Positions 1-9,313 are shown, numbered from the stretch's first letter. The stretch is DNA of 64,000 nucleotides from UBA1757 sp963617485 (GCA_963617485.1 CAVEPA010000002.1:1-64000); one strand, 5' to 3'. The notes: generated by a model from the sequence alone, not told the origin. Made by a program: numbers and translations.

Positions 1-77
1 AAAAAATTTACCCCGTCTCCGCATCTGATTATCTTTCAACGAGTTGGAAAATGGCTTGTTGATTTACAAAAAGCAGC

Positions 78-117
78 CTGTCTCAGATGGAGGTTGATTT
101 TCGAGGACAGATTGCTT
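78..117 (+). repeat. 40-bp dispersed repeat, copy 1
   Basis: This 40-bp segment begins CTGTCTCAGATGG and ends GACAGATTGCTT. It matches 9314-9353 in the same orientation at 33 of 40 positions, and five of the seven differences are transitions. A-rich runs precede both copies. CTGTCTC and GAGGACAG at its two ends can pair with one bulge. No transposase is nearby, so this is an intergenic repeat of unknown role. Confidence 0.65.
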
Positions 118-211
118 TTTGAAGGGTTAGTTAGTGGCCCAACGAAACTAGTGGACGAGATGAAAATGGCCGAAAAAAACACATTAGTTTTCAAAACAGT
201 TTCGCAATCAT

Positions 212-219
212 TACCTTTG
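212..219 (+). promoter_or_regulatory. Probable sppA promoter, -7 box TACCTTTG
   Basis: The octamer TACCTTTG fits the Bacteroides primary-sigma -7 consensus TAnnTTTG. It lies 65 nt before the sppA ATG, leaving a leader of roughly 60 nt. A TTTT run about 20 bp upstream is a poor -33 TTTG match. It probably drives the sppA-lpxK-punA-thiL unit. Confidence 0.5.
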
Positions 220-284
220 CCCGGCTATTATATATATGGTAGCTTCTTGAGAAATTTTACACATATGTCATACATTATATTGAT

Positions 285-2063
285 ATGAAATCATTTTTTA
301 AAACAACATTAGCCGCCGCGCTGGGCGTTATCCTGGCCAGCATTCTTTGCGGCATTTTGGGCATCTGGATGCTTTCAGCCCTTATTTCATCGACCAGTCA
401 GGAGATGGTGCTCGAAGAGAACAGCATTTTGAGCGTTCCCCTTAACGGAAGCGTTGTAGAATATGGTAATGGAGACGATACTTTCGGCAGCCTTGCCGGG
501 GTTGTCAACGGAGACGAAGAAGTGACCTTGGGCCTTAACGAAATATGTCAGGCCATAAAGCGCGCCTCCAAGAACGACAATATCAAAGGCATTTACCTGA
601 AGACCGGCATTTTCCAAGGCGGTCCGGCCAGCTTCGAAGAAATCCGTCAAGCCTTGCTGGAATTCAAACAGAGTGGCAAATTCGTCTACGCCTATATTGA
701 ACAGATGTGTGAACAAGGAGCCTATTATATTAGTTCGGTTGCCGACACCATTTTGATGAACCCGCAGGGCTCCGTCGGTTTTTATGGTATGTCAGCTACG
801 CCCGTCTTCTACACCGATGTCTTGAAGAAATTCGGCGTCAAGCCTCAAGTTTTCAAGGTCGGAACGTACAAATCGGCGGTAGAACCTTATATCAACACCA
901 AGATGAGCGATGCCAACAGGGAACAGACACTTTCTTATATGAATAGCATCTGGAACAACATGCTGGAAGACATCTCCGCATCACGCGGTCTTAGCAAAGA
1001 GGAACTGAACCGCATCGCCGACGATTTCCTTGTTCTGAAAGAAGCCTCATGCGCCGTTGAATGCGGCCTGATAGATTCACTTTGCTATGTTCCCGACATG
1101 AAAGATTTCTTGGCCAGCAAGGTGGGCGTTGCAAGCAAGGATTTGAAACTCGTCAGTGTACGCGACCTGAACAGTATGGCAGAAACGGATATCAAATACC
1201 AGCCGGCCAAGATTGCCGTTATGTATGCCGCCGGCCAGATTTACGACAAGAGTAGCGGCATTAGGGGCGGCGGTGCCGAAGAGATTGTCTATGGTCCTAT
1301 TATCAAGGAACTTAAGGAGCTGCAGGAAGACAAGAGCATCAAAGCTGTGGTGCTGCGCGTAAACTCTCCCGGCGGCAGCGCTTTCGCTTCCGAACAGATT
1401 TGCCAGGCCGTCAAGGAGCTGAAGAAAGAAAAGCCGGTTGTGGTTTCTATGGGCACCTATGCCGCTTCGGGCGGATATTATATTTCGAGCAACGCCGACA
1501 GCATCATCGCTTCGCCAACCACGCTTACCGGCTCTATCGGCATTTTTGGATTGAACTTCAATGCATCGGAACTGTTCCAGAAGATAGGGTTGCACTACGA
1601 TATGGTTAAAACCAACCGTTATAGCGATTTCGGCAACGTAATGCGCGAAATGACACCGGGCGAAAAGGCCTTGATGCAGCAAAACATCGAACGAGGCTAC
1701 GAACTTTTCACCTCGCGTTGCGCCGAAGGACGTCATATGGATGTCAAGGATATCAAGAAGGTGGCCGAGGGCCGTGTATGGACCGGAGAACAAGCCTTGG
1801 CACTGGGTCTGGTGGACAAACTCGGCTATCTGGACGATGCCATCGAGATGGCTGCCGCTATGGCCAAGGTTGAAGACTACGCCGTTGTCAGCTATCCCAA
1901 GCCGAAGGATACCCTTACTGCCTTGCTCGAAAGTTTGAGCGGCCAAACCGAGGATGTGCTGCTTAGCAGCAAGCCGGAAACCAAGTTCAGAAAATTCGTC
2001 CAGGAACTGGAGCGAGGCACCGGCACCATGGCTTTGATGCCTTATACGCTTGACATCAACTAA
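285..2063 (+). CDS. sppA: Signal peptide peptidase SppA, 67 kDa type
   Basis: SppA is a membrane-anchored serine/lysine peptidase that degrades cleaved signal peptides. The 592-aa product has one N-terminal membrane segment (about residues 8-34) and two tandem S49 (ClpP/crotonase-like) domains, matching the long E. coli-type enzyme. The general-base lysine is K196 in VGTYKSAVEP of the first domain, and the nucleophile is S395 in TYAASGGYYIS of the second. This split Lys/Ser arrangement is the family hallmark. It is the first gene of a compact unit with lpxK, which starts 11 nt downstream. No clear Shine-Dalgarno is seen, as is usual in this phylum. Confidence 0.96.
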   Translation: MKSFFKTTLAAALGVILASILCGILGIWMLSALISSTSQEMVLEENSILSVPLNGSVVEYGNGDDTFGSLAGVVNGDEEVTLGLNEICQAIKRASKNDNIKGIYLKTGIFQGGPASFEEIRQALLEFKQSGKFVYAYIEQMCEQGAYYISSVADTILMNPQGSVGFYGMSATPVFYTDVLKKFGVKPQVFKVGTYKSAVEPYINTKMSDANREQTLSYMNSIWNNMLEDISASRGLSKEELNRIADDFLVLKEASCAVECGLIDSLCYVPDMKDFLASKVGVASKDLKLVSVRDLNSMAETDIKYQPAKIAVMYAAGQIYDKSSGIRGGGAEEIVYGPIIKELKELQEDKSIKAVVLRVNSPGGSAFASEQICQAVKELKKEKPVVVSMGTYAASGGYYISSNADSIIASPTTLTGSIGIFGLNFNASELFQKIGLHYDMVKTNRYSDFGNVMREMTPGEKALMQQNIERGYELFTSRCAEGRHMDVKDIKKVAEGRVWTGEQALALGLVDKLGYLDDAIEMAAAMAKVEDYAVVSYPKPKDTLTALLESLSGQTEDVLLSSKPETKFRKFVQELERGTGTMALMPYTLDIN

Positions 2064-2074
2064 GGCTTGCTGTC

Positions 2075-3199
2075 TTGAATCCTCTACGAAGCATCTCGCA
2101 GCTGTACGGATGGATTATTGACATCCGCAACAGAAGGTTCGACCAAGGACGGTCTGTTTCGGTGCGTTTTCACATTCCGGTTATCTGCATTGGCAACATT
2201 ACAGTAGGAGGCACGGGCAAGACACCCCATACGGAATACCTCATACGGATGTTGCAAAACGAGTTTCACATAGCCTGCCTTAGCAGAGGATACAAACGTA
2301 AAACCAAAGGTTTTGTGCTGGCCGATGCAAACAGCAGCGTGGAGAGCATAGGCGATGAACCTCTACAGATGTTCCGCAAGTTTCCGAAAATTAAAGTGGC
2401 CGTGCAGGAGAACCGGCGCGAAGGCATCTGCCGACTGCTGGAACTGTTTCCCCAAACCGACCTTATTCTGCTGGACGATGCCTTCCAACATCGCGCTGTA
2501 ACACCTAGCTTGTCTATCATGATGATGGACTTCAGCAGACCTGTCTACAACGATTGTATGCTGCCCTACGGCAGACTGCGGGAAAAGGCGGCAGGCAAAA
2601 AGCGCGCCGACATCGTCATCGTTTCGAAATGTCCTGCGGATTTGGGAGAAGACAAACAAGCGGAGATTCGTCAGGCCTTGGCTCTCGATGATCGGCAGAC
2701 GCTGTACTTTACCACCTTGCGTTATGACGGCTGGCGATCTTGTACCGGGAATCATCCTTTTGAGGGCGGACGGCCCGTACTCGGATTTTGTGGCATAGGC
2801 TCTCCCAAGAGCTTCCTTGGACAGCTGCAAGAGATTGATGCGCAGGCGCAGATGCTGACATTCTCCGACCATCACAGCTACAACCGCCAAGATGCGCAAC
2901 GTATTGCCCAAGCTTTCGCCGCCATCAAAGACCAAGGCGGGGTCATCCTGACAACAGAAAAAGATTATTACCATATTGTTCACAATGAATTTTTCATTTC
3001 ACTCTTACCATATATTTATTATAGCAAGATTGAGGTGGCTTTTCTTGGCGGACAAGAAGAAGTTTTCAACAAACAAATAAGAGATCATGTACGGACTTAT
3101 CCAACAAAGCGCCCAGTACCTTCGCCAACAGACCGACATACATCCGAAAATAGGTATTATACTCGGGTCGGGGCTAGGCAAGCTGGCCGACAGCATTGA
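2075..3199 (+). CDS. lpxK: Tetraacyldisaccharide 4'-kinase LpxK
   Basis: LpxK phosphorylates the 4' position of the lipid A disaccharide at the inner membrane. The 374-aa product has the family P-loop GNITVGGTGKT (residues 40-50) followed by PHTEYLIRML, then the typical SRGYKRKTKGF and LLDDAFQHR blocks. The only suitable start is TTG at 2075; no in-frame ATG lies upstream before the sppA stop. The last ~37 codons run into punA in another frame, an overlap of 113 nt, and the tail (from about HVRTYPTKRP) is basic and probably poorly conserved. It is likely co-transcribed with sppA. Confidence 0.94.
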   Translation: MNPLRSISQLYGWIIDIRNRRFDQGRSVSVRFHIPVICIGNITVGGTGKTPHTEYLIRMLQNEFHIACLSRGYKRKTKGFVLADANSSVESIGDEPLQMFRKFPKIKVAVQENRREGICRLLELFPQTDLILLDDAFQHRAVTPSLSIMMMDFSRPVYNDCMLPYGRLREKAAGKKRADIVIVSKCPADLGEDKQAEIRQALALDDRQTLYFTTLRYDGWRSCTGNHPFEGGRPVLGFCGIGSPKSFLGQLQEIDAQAQMLTFSDHHSYNRQDAQRIAQAFAAIKDQGGVILTTEKDYYHIVHNEFFISLLPYIYYSKIEVAFLGGQEEVFNKQIRDHVRTYPTKRPVPSPTDRHTSENRYYTRVGARQAGRQH

Positions 3200-3899
3200 A
3201 CAGGCGCAGGTTATCCCCTACAGCGATATTCCCAACTTCCCCGTTTCTACTGTAGCCGGGCATAAAGGGAATCTGGTTTTCGGGCTTTTGGGCGGAAAAG
3301 AGGTGATGGTGATGCAAGGACGCTTCCATTACTACGAGGGTTACAGCATGAAAGAAGTAACCTTCCCCGTCAGAGTGATGAAGGAGCTCGGTGTAGAGAC
3401 GCTGGTGGTTTCGAACGCGGCAGGCTGCGTCAATCCAGACTTTGCCGTGGGCGACATCATGCTTGTCCGCGATCACGTCAACCTGTTTCCGGAGAATCCG
3501 CTGCGCGGACACAACGATGAGCGCTTGGGCATCCGCTTCCCCGACATGAGCGAAGCTTATTCCCAAAGGCTGCGTCAACTTGCCAAAGATATCGCCCGGC
3601 GTGAAGGCCTGCTGTTGCGAGAAGGCATCTATTTGGGATGGCAAGGGCCAAGCTTCGAAACGCCGGCCGAATACCGAATGGTGCGTGCCCTCGGCTGCGA
3701 TGTGGTGGGCATGTCCACGGTACCTGAAGTGATAGTGGCACGACACGCGCAGATTGAGGTTCTGGCTCTTTCTGTCATCACCAACTGCGCCAGCGGCGAC
3801 AAGATTGCCCAAGTAACGCACGAAGAAGTGCAAACTGCCGCCGACAAGGCCCAAAAGAACATGAGCCGACTGGTCAGTGAATTCATCCAAGCACTATAA
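3087..3899 (+). CDS. punA: Purine-nucleoside phosphorylase
   Basis: This enzyme cleaves purine (deoxy)ribonucleosides with phosphate in purine salvage. The 270-aa product is a trimeric class I PNP: the phosphate-binding loop GIILGSGLG is at residues 23-31, GRFHYYEGY at 78-86, and the C-terminal half carries FETPAEYR, VGMSTVPE and VITNCASG, which form the base and ribose sites. The ATG at 3087 gives the expected N-terminal helix, so the 113-nt overlap with lpxK is probably real rather than a mis-called start. thiL follows after 5 nt. Confidence 0.95.
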   Translation: MYGLIQQSAQYLRQQTDIHPKIGIILGSGLGKLADSIEQAQVIPYSDIPNFPVSTVAGHKGNLVFGLLGGKEVMVMQGRFHYYEGYSMKEVTFPVRVMKELGVETLVVSNAAGCVNPDFAVGDIMLVRDHVNLFPENPLRGHNDERLGIRFPDMSEAYSQRLRQLAKDIARREGLLLREGIYLGWQGPSFETPAEYRMVRALGCDVVGMSTVPEVIVARHAQIEVLALSVITNCASGDKIAQVTHEEVQTAADKAQKNMSRLVSEFIQAL

Positions 3900-3904
3900 T
3901 AATT

Positions 3905-4951
3905 ATGAACGATAACTCTCAAACCCAACGTACCGAAATAAGCCAATATGGCGAATTCGGACTTATCGATATCCTTACCCAAACCATCCAGCTGAAGAAT
4001 GCATCAAGCAAATATGGTGTCGGCGATGACGCTGCCATCATGAACTTCGGCGACAAGGATGTTCTTGCCAGCACCGACCTACTGCTGGAAGGCATACATT
4101 TCGACTTGAGCTACGCGCCCTTGAAGCATCTGGGATACAAGGCGGCGGTGGTGAATTTTTCCGATATCTATGCAATGAACGGACGTCCCACCCAGTTGCT
4201 GGTATCCATCGGCATCAGCAAGCGCTTTTCTGTCGAAGATATCGAAGAACTTTACGAAGGCATGCGCCTGGCTTGTCAAGTCTATGGTGTTGACTTGGTA
4301 GGCGGTGACACTTCGGCTTCGCTTACGGGACTGACACTGAGCCTTACCATCATAGGAGAAGTAGACAAGGACAAAGCCGTCAAGCGCAACGGTGCCAAGC
4401 TGAACGACCTTGTCTGCGTGAGCGGCGATCTCGGTGCCGCCTATATGGGACTTCAGCTTCTGGAACGCGAAAAGAAAGTCTTCGCCGGCGAAAAGGATTT
4501 CACGCCAGATTTCGAAGGCAAAGAATACCTGCTGGAACGTCAGCTGAAACCCGAAGCACGCAAGGACATCCAGGAAGGCTTTGCCCAGCGGGGCATTGTT
4601 CCCACGGCCATGATGGACATTTCCGACGGACTGTCATCGGAGATTCTGCATATCTGCAAGCAATCGAACTGCGGTTGCCGCCTGTACGAAGAGAGAATTC
4701 CCATCGACTACCAGACGGCTTCGCTTTGCGAGGAAATGAATATGAACTTGACCACGGTTGCGCTTAACGGCGGTGAAGATTACGAACTGCTCTTTACCGT
4801 ACCGTTGGGCATGCACAAACTTATCGAAGACTGGCCTGATGTGAAGATTATCGGTCATATCTGCGACCAGAGCGATGGTTGCCGTCTTGTTTCACGCGAC
4901 GGCAACGAGCTGGACATCATCGCCCAAGGTTGGAAACATCTCAGCGACTAA
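3905..4951 (+). CDS. thiL: Thiamine-monophosphate kinase
   Basis: ThiL makes thiamine diphosphate from thiamine monophosphate with ATP. The 348-aa product has the PurM/ThiL-fold signatures: GVGDDAAIM near residue 38, STDLLLEGIHFD (56-67), NFSDIYAM, LVGGDTS, MDISDGLSS and GGEDYELLF, most of which supply Mg2+ and nucleotide ligands. No other thiamine gene is nearby. It sits 5 nt after punA and 33 nt before the M16 peptidase, probably in the same transcript as sppA and lpxK. Confidence 0.95.
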   Translation: MNDNSQTQRTEISQYGEFGLIDILTQTIQLKNASSKYGVGDDAAIMNFGDKDVLASTDLLLEGIHFDLSYAPLKHLGYKAAVVNFSDIYAMNGRPTQLLVSIGISKRFSVEDIEELYEGMRLACQVYGVDLVGGDTSASLTGLTLSLTIIGEVDKDKAVKRNGAKLNDLVCVSGDLGAAYMGLQLLEREKKVFAGEKDFTPDFEGKEYLLERQLKPEARKDIQEGFAQRGIVPTAMMDISDGLSSEILHICKQSNCGCRLYEERIPIDYQTASLCEEMNMNLTTVALNGGEDYELLFTVPLGMHKLIEDWPDVKIIGHICDQSDGCRLVSRDGNELDIIAQGWKHLSD

Positions 4952-4984
4952 TAACAGATTCTTACTCATTCTAAACAGTATTTT

Positions 4985-7804
4985 ATGAAAAAATTGCTTT
5001 TGGCTTTGCTTGTTGCCTTGACATCAGGCATTGTTGTGGCGCAGATCAATCCCAATGCACCTATGGAAAAAGACCCATCGGTACGCTACGGCAAACTGGA
5101 CAATGGTCTTACCTATTACATCAGACACAATGAAAAGCCCGCTCAGAGAGCAGAATTCTATCTGTTTACCAATGTGGGAGCCATTCAGGAGACCCCCGAA
5201 CAGAACGGTCTGGCCCACTTTCTGGAGCACATGGCCCTTAACGGTACCAAGAACCTGCCCGGCAAGATGATGCTGGACTATTTCCGCTCTATCGGCGTTG
5301 CCTTCGGCTATAACATCAATGCTTCCACCGGCGTGGAGCAGACCATGTACATGCTCAATAACATCCCCACCATCCGCGAGGGCATCGTTGACACTTCGCT
5401 GCTGATTATGCACGACTATTCAGGCTTCGTTACCAACGACCCCGGAGAGATTGACAAGGAAAGAGGTGTCATCATTGAAGAATGGCGTACCCGCAACACG
5501 GCCCAATGGCGCATGGTAGAGAAAAACTGGAGTTATCTTTACCAGGGTTCCAAATATGCCAACTGCAACATTATCGGCAACATTCCTGCATTGGAAAGCT
5601 TCCCCGCTGAAGAGTTGCAGAACTTCTACCACACCTGGTATCGTCCAGACTTACAGGCTATTGCCATCGTAGGCGATATTGATGTCGACCTTATCGAAAG
5701 CAAGCTCAAGACCTTGTTTGCCGATATCCCAGCCCGCGAGAATCCCAAGGCCAAGGAAGTGTACAATATTCCCGAAAACAACGAACCCATCGTGGGTATC
5801 GTCACCGATCCGGAAGCTTCCGGCACTTCCATCACACTTTATGCCAAATCGGAACCGCTGCCCCGCGAATATAGAGCACTGGGCGTAGGCTACCTCATCA
5901 ACTTGATACAAGATGTCATCAACGGTATCATGAGCGAGCGTTTGGGCGATATCGCCCGCAAGGCCGATGCACCCTTCTTGGACGCAGCAGTAGGTTATTA
6001 CTCCGTCAACAGCGTGCTGGATGCATTTGTCATTCAAGCTGTCACCAAGGACGGCGAAGCCTTGAAGGGGTTCGAAGCGGTAACGACCGAATTCGAGAAA
6101 GCCAAACGTTTTGGTTTCACGCAAGCCGAATTCGACCGCGTAAAAGCCAATCTGATTGCCAAAGCTGAGCGCGCCACTGCCAATGCCAACAGTCGCGACA
6201 ACAGCGATTTCATCAACGGGTTCTACGGCGATTTCTTCCAAGGCTGGCCTTTTATGGATCCCGCCTACGAAGAATCCCAGCTGAAGGCTTACCTCCAAAT
6301 CTTGACCGTGGATCAGATTAATCAAGTCTTCGTCCAAACCGCTGTTGACAAGAATCTGGTGTTCCTCTACAATGCTCCCGAGAAAGAAGGCTTGACCCAC
6401 CCCGGCAAAGAAGAAATTCTAGCCTGCTTTGAAAAGGCCCAAAAGGCCGATATCCAGGCCAATGCCGAATTGACGGTTGCCAAAGAACTTGTCAACGCCA
6501 AGAAACTGAAGGGTTCCAAAGTGAAAACCAGCCAGGAAGGCCCCTTCAACAGCACCGTCTGGACACTGAAAAACGGCATCAAGGTTTACGTTCGTCCTTC
6601 GGATGTTAATAAGGAGGAAGTGTTGCTGAGTTTGAACGTCAAGGGCGGCAAGTCGCTGGCCACGGACGAGGAAATAGCCTCTACGGATGACAATTATCTG
6701 GCTCTTTACCACAATTTGAGCGGTGTGGCCGAGTTCCCGCAAGGTGATTTGCAGAAGATGCTCAGCGGCAAGATTGTGCGTGTAAGCCCCATGGTGGACG
6801 ACATTTACAATGGTATTGAAGCCAGCTGCAGTCCCAAGGAAATCGAAACGATGCTGCAACTGGTGTATCTGACGATTTGCCAGCCACGTTTCCAAGAAGA
6901 AGAAATTGCCCCCGCCTTGACGCAACTGGAGGCCTTGGTTCCCAATATCGAAAGCCAGCCCAACTACGTCCTGCAGAAGCGCTTCTTCGACAAAGCCTAC
7001 AACAACAGCCCTCGCGCCGAACTCATCTGCAGTAACAAGGTGAGCAAGATGAGCATGGCTGCTCTGGAAAGTTTCTACCGCCGTATCTACAGCAACATGG
7101 CCGATGCCGAAGTGGTTATCTGCGGCAACGTCGATATGAATACACTTAAGCCGCTCGTGGAAAAATACATCGGCTCGCTGCCTGTCAACAAGAAAAAGGC
7201 CTCAACCTATATCGACCATCATTTGGATATCGCGCCCGGCATTGTTTCCGAATCGTTCGACTATGCCATGAGTACCGACAAGGCTTCGAACTTCCTGTGC
7301 TACAGCGGCGATATGCCTTACACCACCAAGAACAAAATGTTGTCGGACGCTTTTGTCTACATTCTGGACCTTGTCTACACGGAAACCGTGCGCGAGGATG
7401 CCGGTGGCACTTATGGCGTTTCTTCTTTGGCCCAGACCTCGTCTGAACCCAAAGAACGACTTGATTTGTTCATTATTTTCGACACCGACCCCGCCCGCAA
7501 CGATGATATGCTGAAGCTGGTATACCAGGGCATTGAAAACCTGGCCAAGAATGGCCCGACGGCCGAACAGCTGAACATGGCCAAGGAAAATCTGATTAAG
7601 AATATTCCGGAAGACCGCATCAGCAACCGCTACTGGAAGAACTGCCTGCAGGACTACAACCGCTTGGGTGTCGACTTAGACAGCCAAAAAGAGGCTATTG
7701 CCAACAGTATCACCGCCGAAGATATCAAGGCTTTCGGTCAGGAACTGCTCAAACAGCAGAACCGTTTGCTGGTTAGCATGATGCCGGCCGCTGCAACGGA
7801 ATAG
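4985..7804 (+). CDS. Exported M16 family zinc metallopeptidase (pitrilysin-like)
   Basis: The 939-aa protein has a signal peptide (residues 1-19, cleavage after VVA) and four M16 subdomains. The first carries the inverted zinc motif HFLEH (78-82). The third ligand is probably E159, 77 residues after H82, in EIDKERGVIIEEW. The second half (from about residue 520) lacks a zinc motif, as in other two-half M16 enzymes, but keeps the R/Y-type substrate region GGTYGVSS. Such periplasmic proteases cut short peptides in the clam-shell cavity; the substrate here is unknown. A strong terminator follows the stop. Confidence 0.93.
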   Translation: MKKLLLALLVALTSGIVVAQINPNAPMEKDPSVRYGKLDNGLTYYIRHNEKPAQRAEFYLFTNVGAIQETPEQNGLAHFLEHMALNGTKNLPGKMMLDYFRSIGVAFGYNINASTGVEQTMYMLNNIPTIREGIVDTSLLIMHDYSGFVTNDPGEIDKERGVIIEEWRTRNTAQWRMVEKNWSYLYQGSKYANCNIIGNIPALESFPAEELQNFYHTWYRPDLQAIAIVGDIDVDLIESKLKTLFADIPARENPKAKEVYNIPENNEPIVGIVTDPEASGTSITLYAKSEPLPREYRALGVGYLINLIQDVINGIMSERLGDIARKADAPFLDAAVGYYSVNSVLDAFVIQAVTKDGEALKGFEAVTTEFEKAKRFGFTQAEFDRVKANLIAKAERATANANSRDNSDFINGFYGDFFQGWPFMDPAYEESQLKAYLQILTVDQINQVFVQTAVDKNLVFLYNAPEKEGLTHPGKEEILACFEKAQKADIQANAELTVAKELVNAKKLKGSKVKTSQEGPFNSTVWTLKNGIKVYVRPSDVNKEEVLLSLNVKGGKSLATDEEIASTDDNYLALYHNLSGVAEFPQGDLQKMLSGKIVRVSPMVDDIYNGIEASCSPKEIETMLQLVYLTICQPRFQEEEIAPALTQLEALVPNIESQPNYVLQKRFFDKAYNNSPRAELICSNKVSKMSMAALESFYRRIYSNMADAEVVICGNVDMNTLKPLVEKYIGSLPVNKKKASTYIDHHLDIAPGIVSESFDYAMSTDKASNFLCYSGDMPYTTKNKMLSDAFVYILDLVYTETVREDAGGTYGVSSLAQTSSEPKERLDLFIIFDTDPARNDDMLKLVYQGIENLAKNGPTAEQLNMAKENLIKNIPEDRISNRYWKNCLQDYNRLGVDLDSQKEAIANSITAEDIKAFGQELLKQQNRLLVSMMPAAATE

Positions 7805-7842
7805 ACAGACCGTTGATTCAAACTGCTTTTCTATGATAGAGG

Positions 7843-7877
7843 AACGGCCCCGGCGAGTTCGCCGGGGCCGTTTTTTT
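7843..7877 (+). terminator. Rho-independent terminator after the M16 peptidase gene
   Basis: A perfect 14-bp GC-rich stem (AACGGCCCCGGCGA and its complement) closes on a 2-nt spacer, so a few inner pairs would open to form the loop. It is followed by seven T. It lies 38 nt after the M16 stop and before the convergent tatD. There is no T-run in the other direction, so it serves the + strand. Confidence 0.9.
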
Positions 7878-7902
7878 CGCTGGGTGCCGTTCAAAGGCCG
7901 AG

Positions 7903-8568
7903 TTACCGTTCAAGCACCCTTGCCAGGCTGATGCGCTCGGACAAAGCCTCCACGCTGATGCCCAAAGCGACTGCCACTTGGCGGTAATGTTGCTCGATGG
8001 AAGCCTGGGGCTCATCATCGGTTTCCAAGAAGAACTGGCCGGGCGGGCAAACTTGCAGCGCCTCTGGCCGGTAGCGCAGGCCGAACGACAGGCAAAAACC
8101 ATGCTGCAGGTATTGGCGGGCTTGTTGGGAGTTGCCGCGGAACGCGTGCAACACCCAACAAGCCACCCCGGTATAGCGTTTTTTAAGGGCCAAGACTTCG
8201 TCCATGGCTCTGACCACGTGCAAGATGACCGGCTTGCCCATCTCGGAAGCCAGCTGTAGCTGCTGCTCAAAAATCGCCAGCTGTCGGTCGAAAGGGACAT
8301 TGCAGCATTTGTCCAGCCCAATCTCACCCAACAGAAGTACGCGCGGGTGCGAAAGTAGGACCCGCATGTGCTCATCGGCAGGAGCAGCCTGCGCAGCCTT
8401 CCAGGGGTGCACGCCCACAGAGAACAACACATTGGTAGGGAACGCGTCAAGATAGGCAGCGCAAGCCTCAGCCGACCTGCCCGTCAAGGCCGTTGCGTCA
8501 AGCGACAGTACCTGCAAGGCGGCGCAAGGCTGCTCCAGCCGATGCGTATGGATATTGACAAGATTCAT
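7903..8568 (-). CDS. tatD: TatD family metal-dependent hydrolase
   Basis: TatD proteins are TIM-barrel metal hydrolases, with DNase and 3'-5' exonuclease activity in E. coli. The 221-aa product has HTH metal ligands near the N-terminus (NIHTHR), GVHPW, LLGEIGLD, VILHVVR, WVLHAFRG and LETDDEP, the usual series of His, Glu and Asp ligands. At 221 aa it is shorter than the usual ~255-265. The ATG at 8568 overlaps the yidD stop by 4 nt and begins just before the HTH motif, so longer starts are unlikely. It is the last gene of the hemD-rnpA-yidD-tatD run. Confidence 0.9.
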   Translation of the reverse strand: MNLVNIHTHRLEQPCAALQVLSLDATALTGRSAEACAAYLDAFPTNVLFSVGVHPWKAAQAAPADEHMRVLLSHPRVLLLGEIGLDKCCNVPFDRQLAIFEQQLQLASEMGKPVILHVVRAMDEVLALKKRYTGVACWVLHAFRGNSQQARQYLQHGFCLSFGLRYRPEALQVCPPGQFFLETDDEPQASIEQHYRQVAVALGISVEALSERISLARVLER

Positions 8569-8807
8569 GGCACCGGATCGTAACCATGACCGCCCCAAGG
8601 ATGACAGCGTGACAAGCGTTTAACAGTCAGCCATAGTCCCTTGAAGGGGCCGTATTTCTTGATGGCCTCGATGGCATATTGCGAACAAGTAGGCGTAAAA
8701 CGGCAGGAAGCCGGCGTAAGCGGTGAAATGCAGGCGCGGTAGAAATAGACAGGCACCAGCAGCAAGAAACTTAGGGCCTTGCATAAAGCTTTCCACAGAC
8801 TTTTCAT
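8565..8807 (-). CDS. yidD: Membrane protein insertion efficiency factor YidD
   Basis: This is a small 80-aa protein with an N-terminal hydrophobic helix (ALSFLLLVPVYFY). The family signature CRFTPTCSQYAIEAI is followed by WLTVKRLSRCHPWGGHGYDPVP, with the conserved cysteines and HP.GG.G.DP tail. YidD assists insertion of membrane proteins through YidC. It overlaps rnpA by 4 nt upstream and tatD by 4 nt downstream. The rnpA-yidD neighbourhood is widely conserved in bacteria. Confidence 0.96.
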   Translation of the reverse strand: MKSLWKALCKALSFLLLVPVYFYRACISPLTPASCRFTPTCSQYAIEAIKKYGPFKGLWLTVKRLSRCHPWGGHGYDPVP

Positions 8808-9250
8808 GGCAGCTGCTCTTGTATTTTCTGCAAAAGTCGGCCCATACGTTCATAAACCTTATCATAAGGCAGACATTCTTCTGCCAGCCAGACAATGGCC
8901 AGTTCCATATACAGAGGTTCGCCATGCGGCGATTGGCAAGTAGCTACTTTTTCCCACAGCATTTGTTTCTGCCTACGATAAGACTCACGCATCAGCCGTT
9001 TGGCGCGATTACGTTTGTTGGCCCGATGCAATTTTTTCTTGGGCGCACTCAGCATTACCTTAATGCGCGGACAAGTGGATTCAGTCGCCTCTAAAGTTCT
9101 GGCATCAGTCAAGGCGGCACAAGGCAACAGCCGCCAGCAGGCACGGAGCGGATAGGCAATCTGTGCATTGCCCTCGCGAAACAGACTGGCAATACGTATT
9201 TCGCCACAGAGTTTCTCGCTTTTAGGAAAGTGGTAACTTATCTTTTCCAT
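8804..9250 (-). CDS. rnpA: Ribonuclease P protein component
   Basis: RnpA is the basic protein subunit of RNase P, which matures tRNA 5' ends. The 148-aa product has the RNR signature KRNRAKRLMRESYR (residues 79-92) and the FPKSEKL start of the domain. Two short Cys-containing insertions (about residues 38-60) make it longer than the usual ~115-120 aa. The start is preceded by the hemD terminator, so rnpA-yidD-tatD probably has its own promoter, which I could not locate. Confidence 0.93.
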   Translation of the reverse strand: MEKISYHFPKSEKLCGEIRIASLFREGNAQIAYPLRACWRLLPCAALTDARTLEATESTCPRIKVMLSAPKKKLHRANKRNRAKRLMRESYRRQKQMLWEKVATCQSPHGEPLYMELAIVWLAEECLPYDKVYERMGRLLQKIQEQLP

Positions 9251-9264
9251 GCTGCAAATATGCC

Positions 9265-9294
9265 AATAAAAAAGGGGCCGTAAAATGCCCCTTT
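9265..9294 (-). terminator. Terminator hairpin between hemD and rnpA
   Basis: AAAGGGGC (9271-9278) pairs with GCCCCTTT (9287-9294) around an 8-nt loop. On the minus strand it is followed by six T. It lies 54 nt downstream of the hemD stop and 14 nt before the rnpA start, so it would end transcripts coming from hemD. Confidence 0.75.
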
Positions 9295-9313
9295 AGTGAA
9301 ATGTGAAAAAAAA

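Larger units (their letters stand above)
1..284. other. Non-coding leader region upstream of sppA
   Basis: No credible gene is seen here. The only open frame of any size (94-288, 64 codons) contains both a dispersed repeat and a promoter box and resembles no known family. The stretch holds one copy of a 40-bp repeat (78-117) and a TACCTTTG box (212-219). It may include the 3' flank of a gene lying left of the window. Confidence 0.6.

Noticed and set aside
94..288. A 64-codon open frame at the left edge
   Set aside because: It contains the dispersed repeat and the TACCTTTG promoter box, overlaps the sppA start and resembles no family.
8569..8598. Ten-codon N-terminal extension of tatD
   Set aside because: It would deepen the overlap with yidD and precede the family start; the ATGA-coupled start at 8568 fits better.
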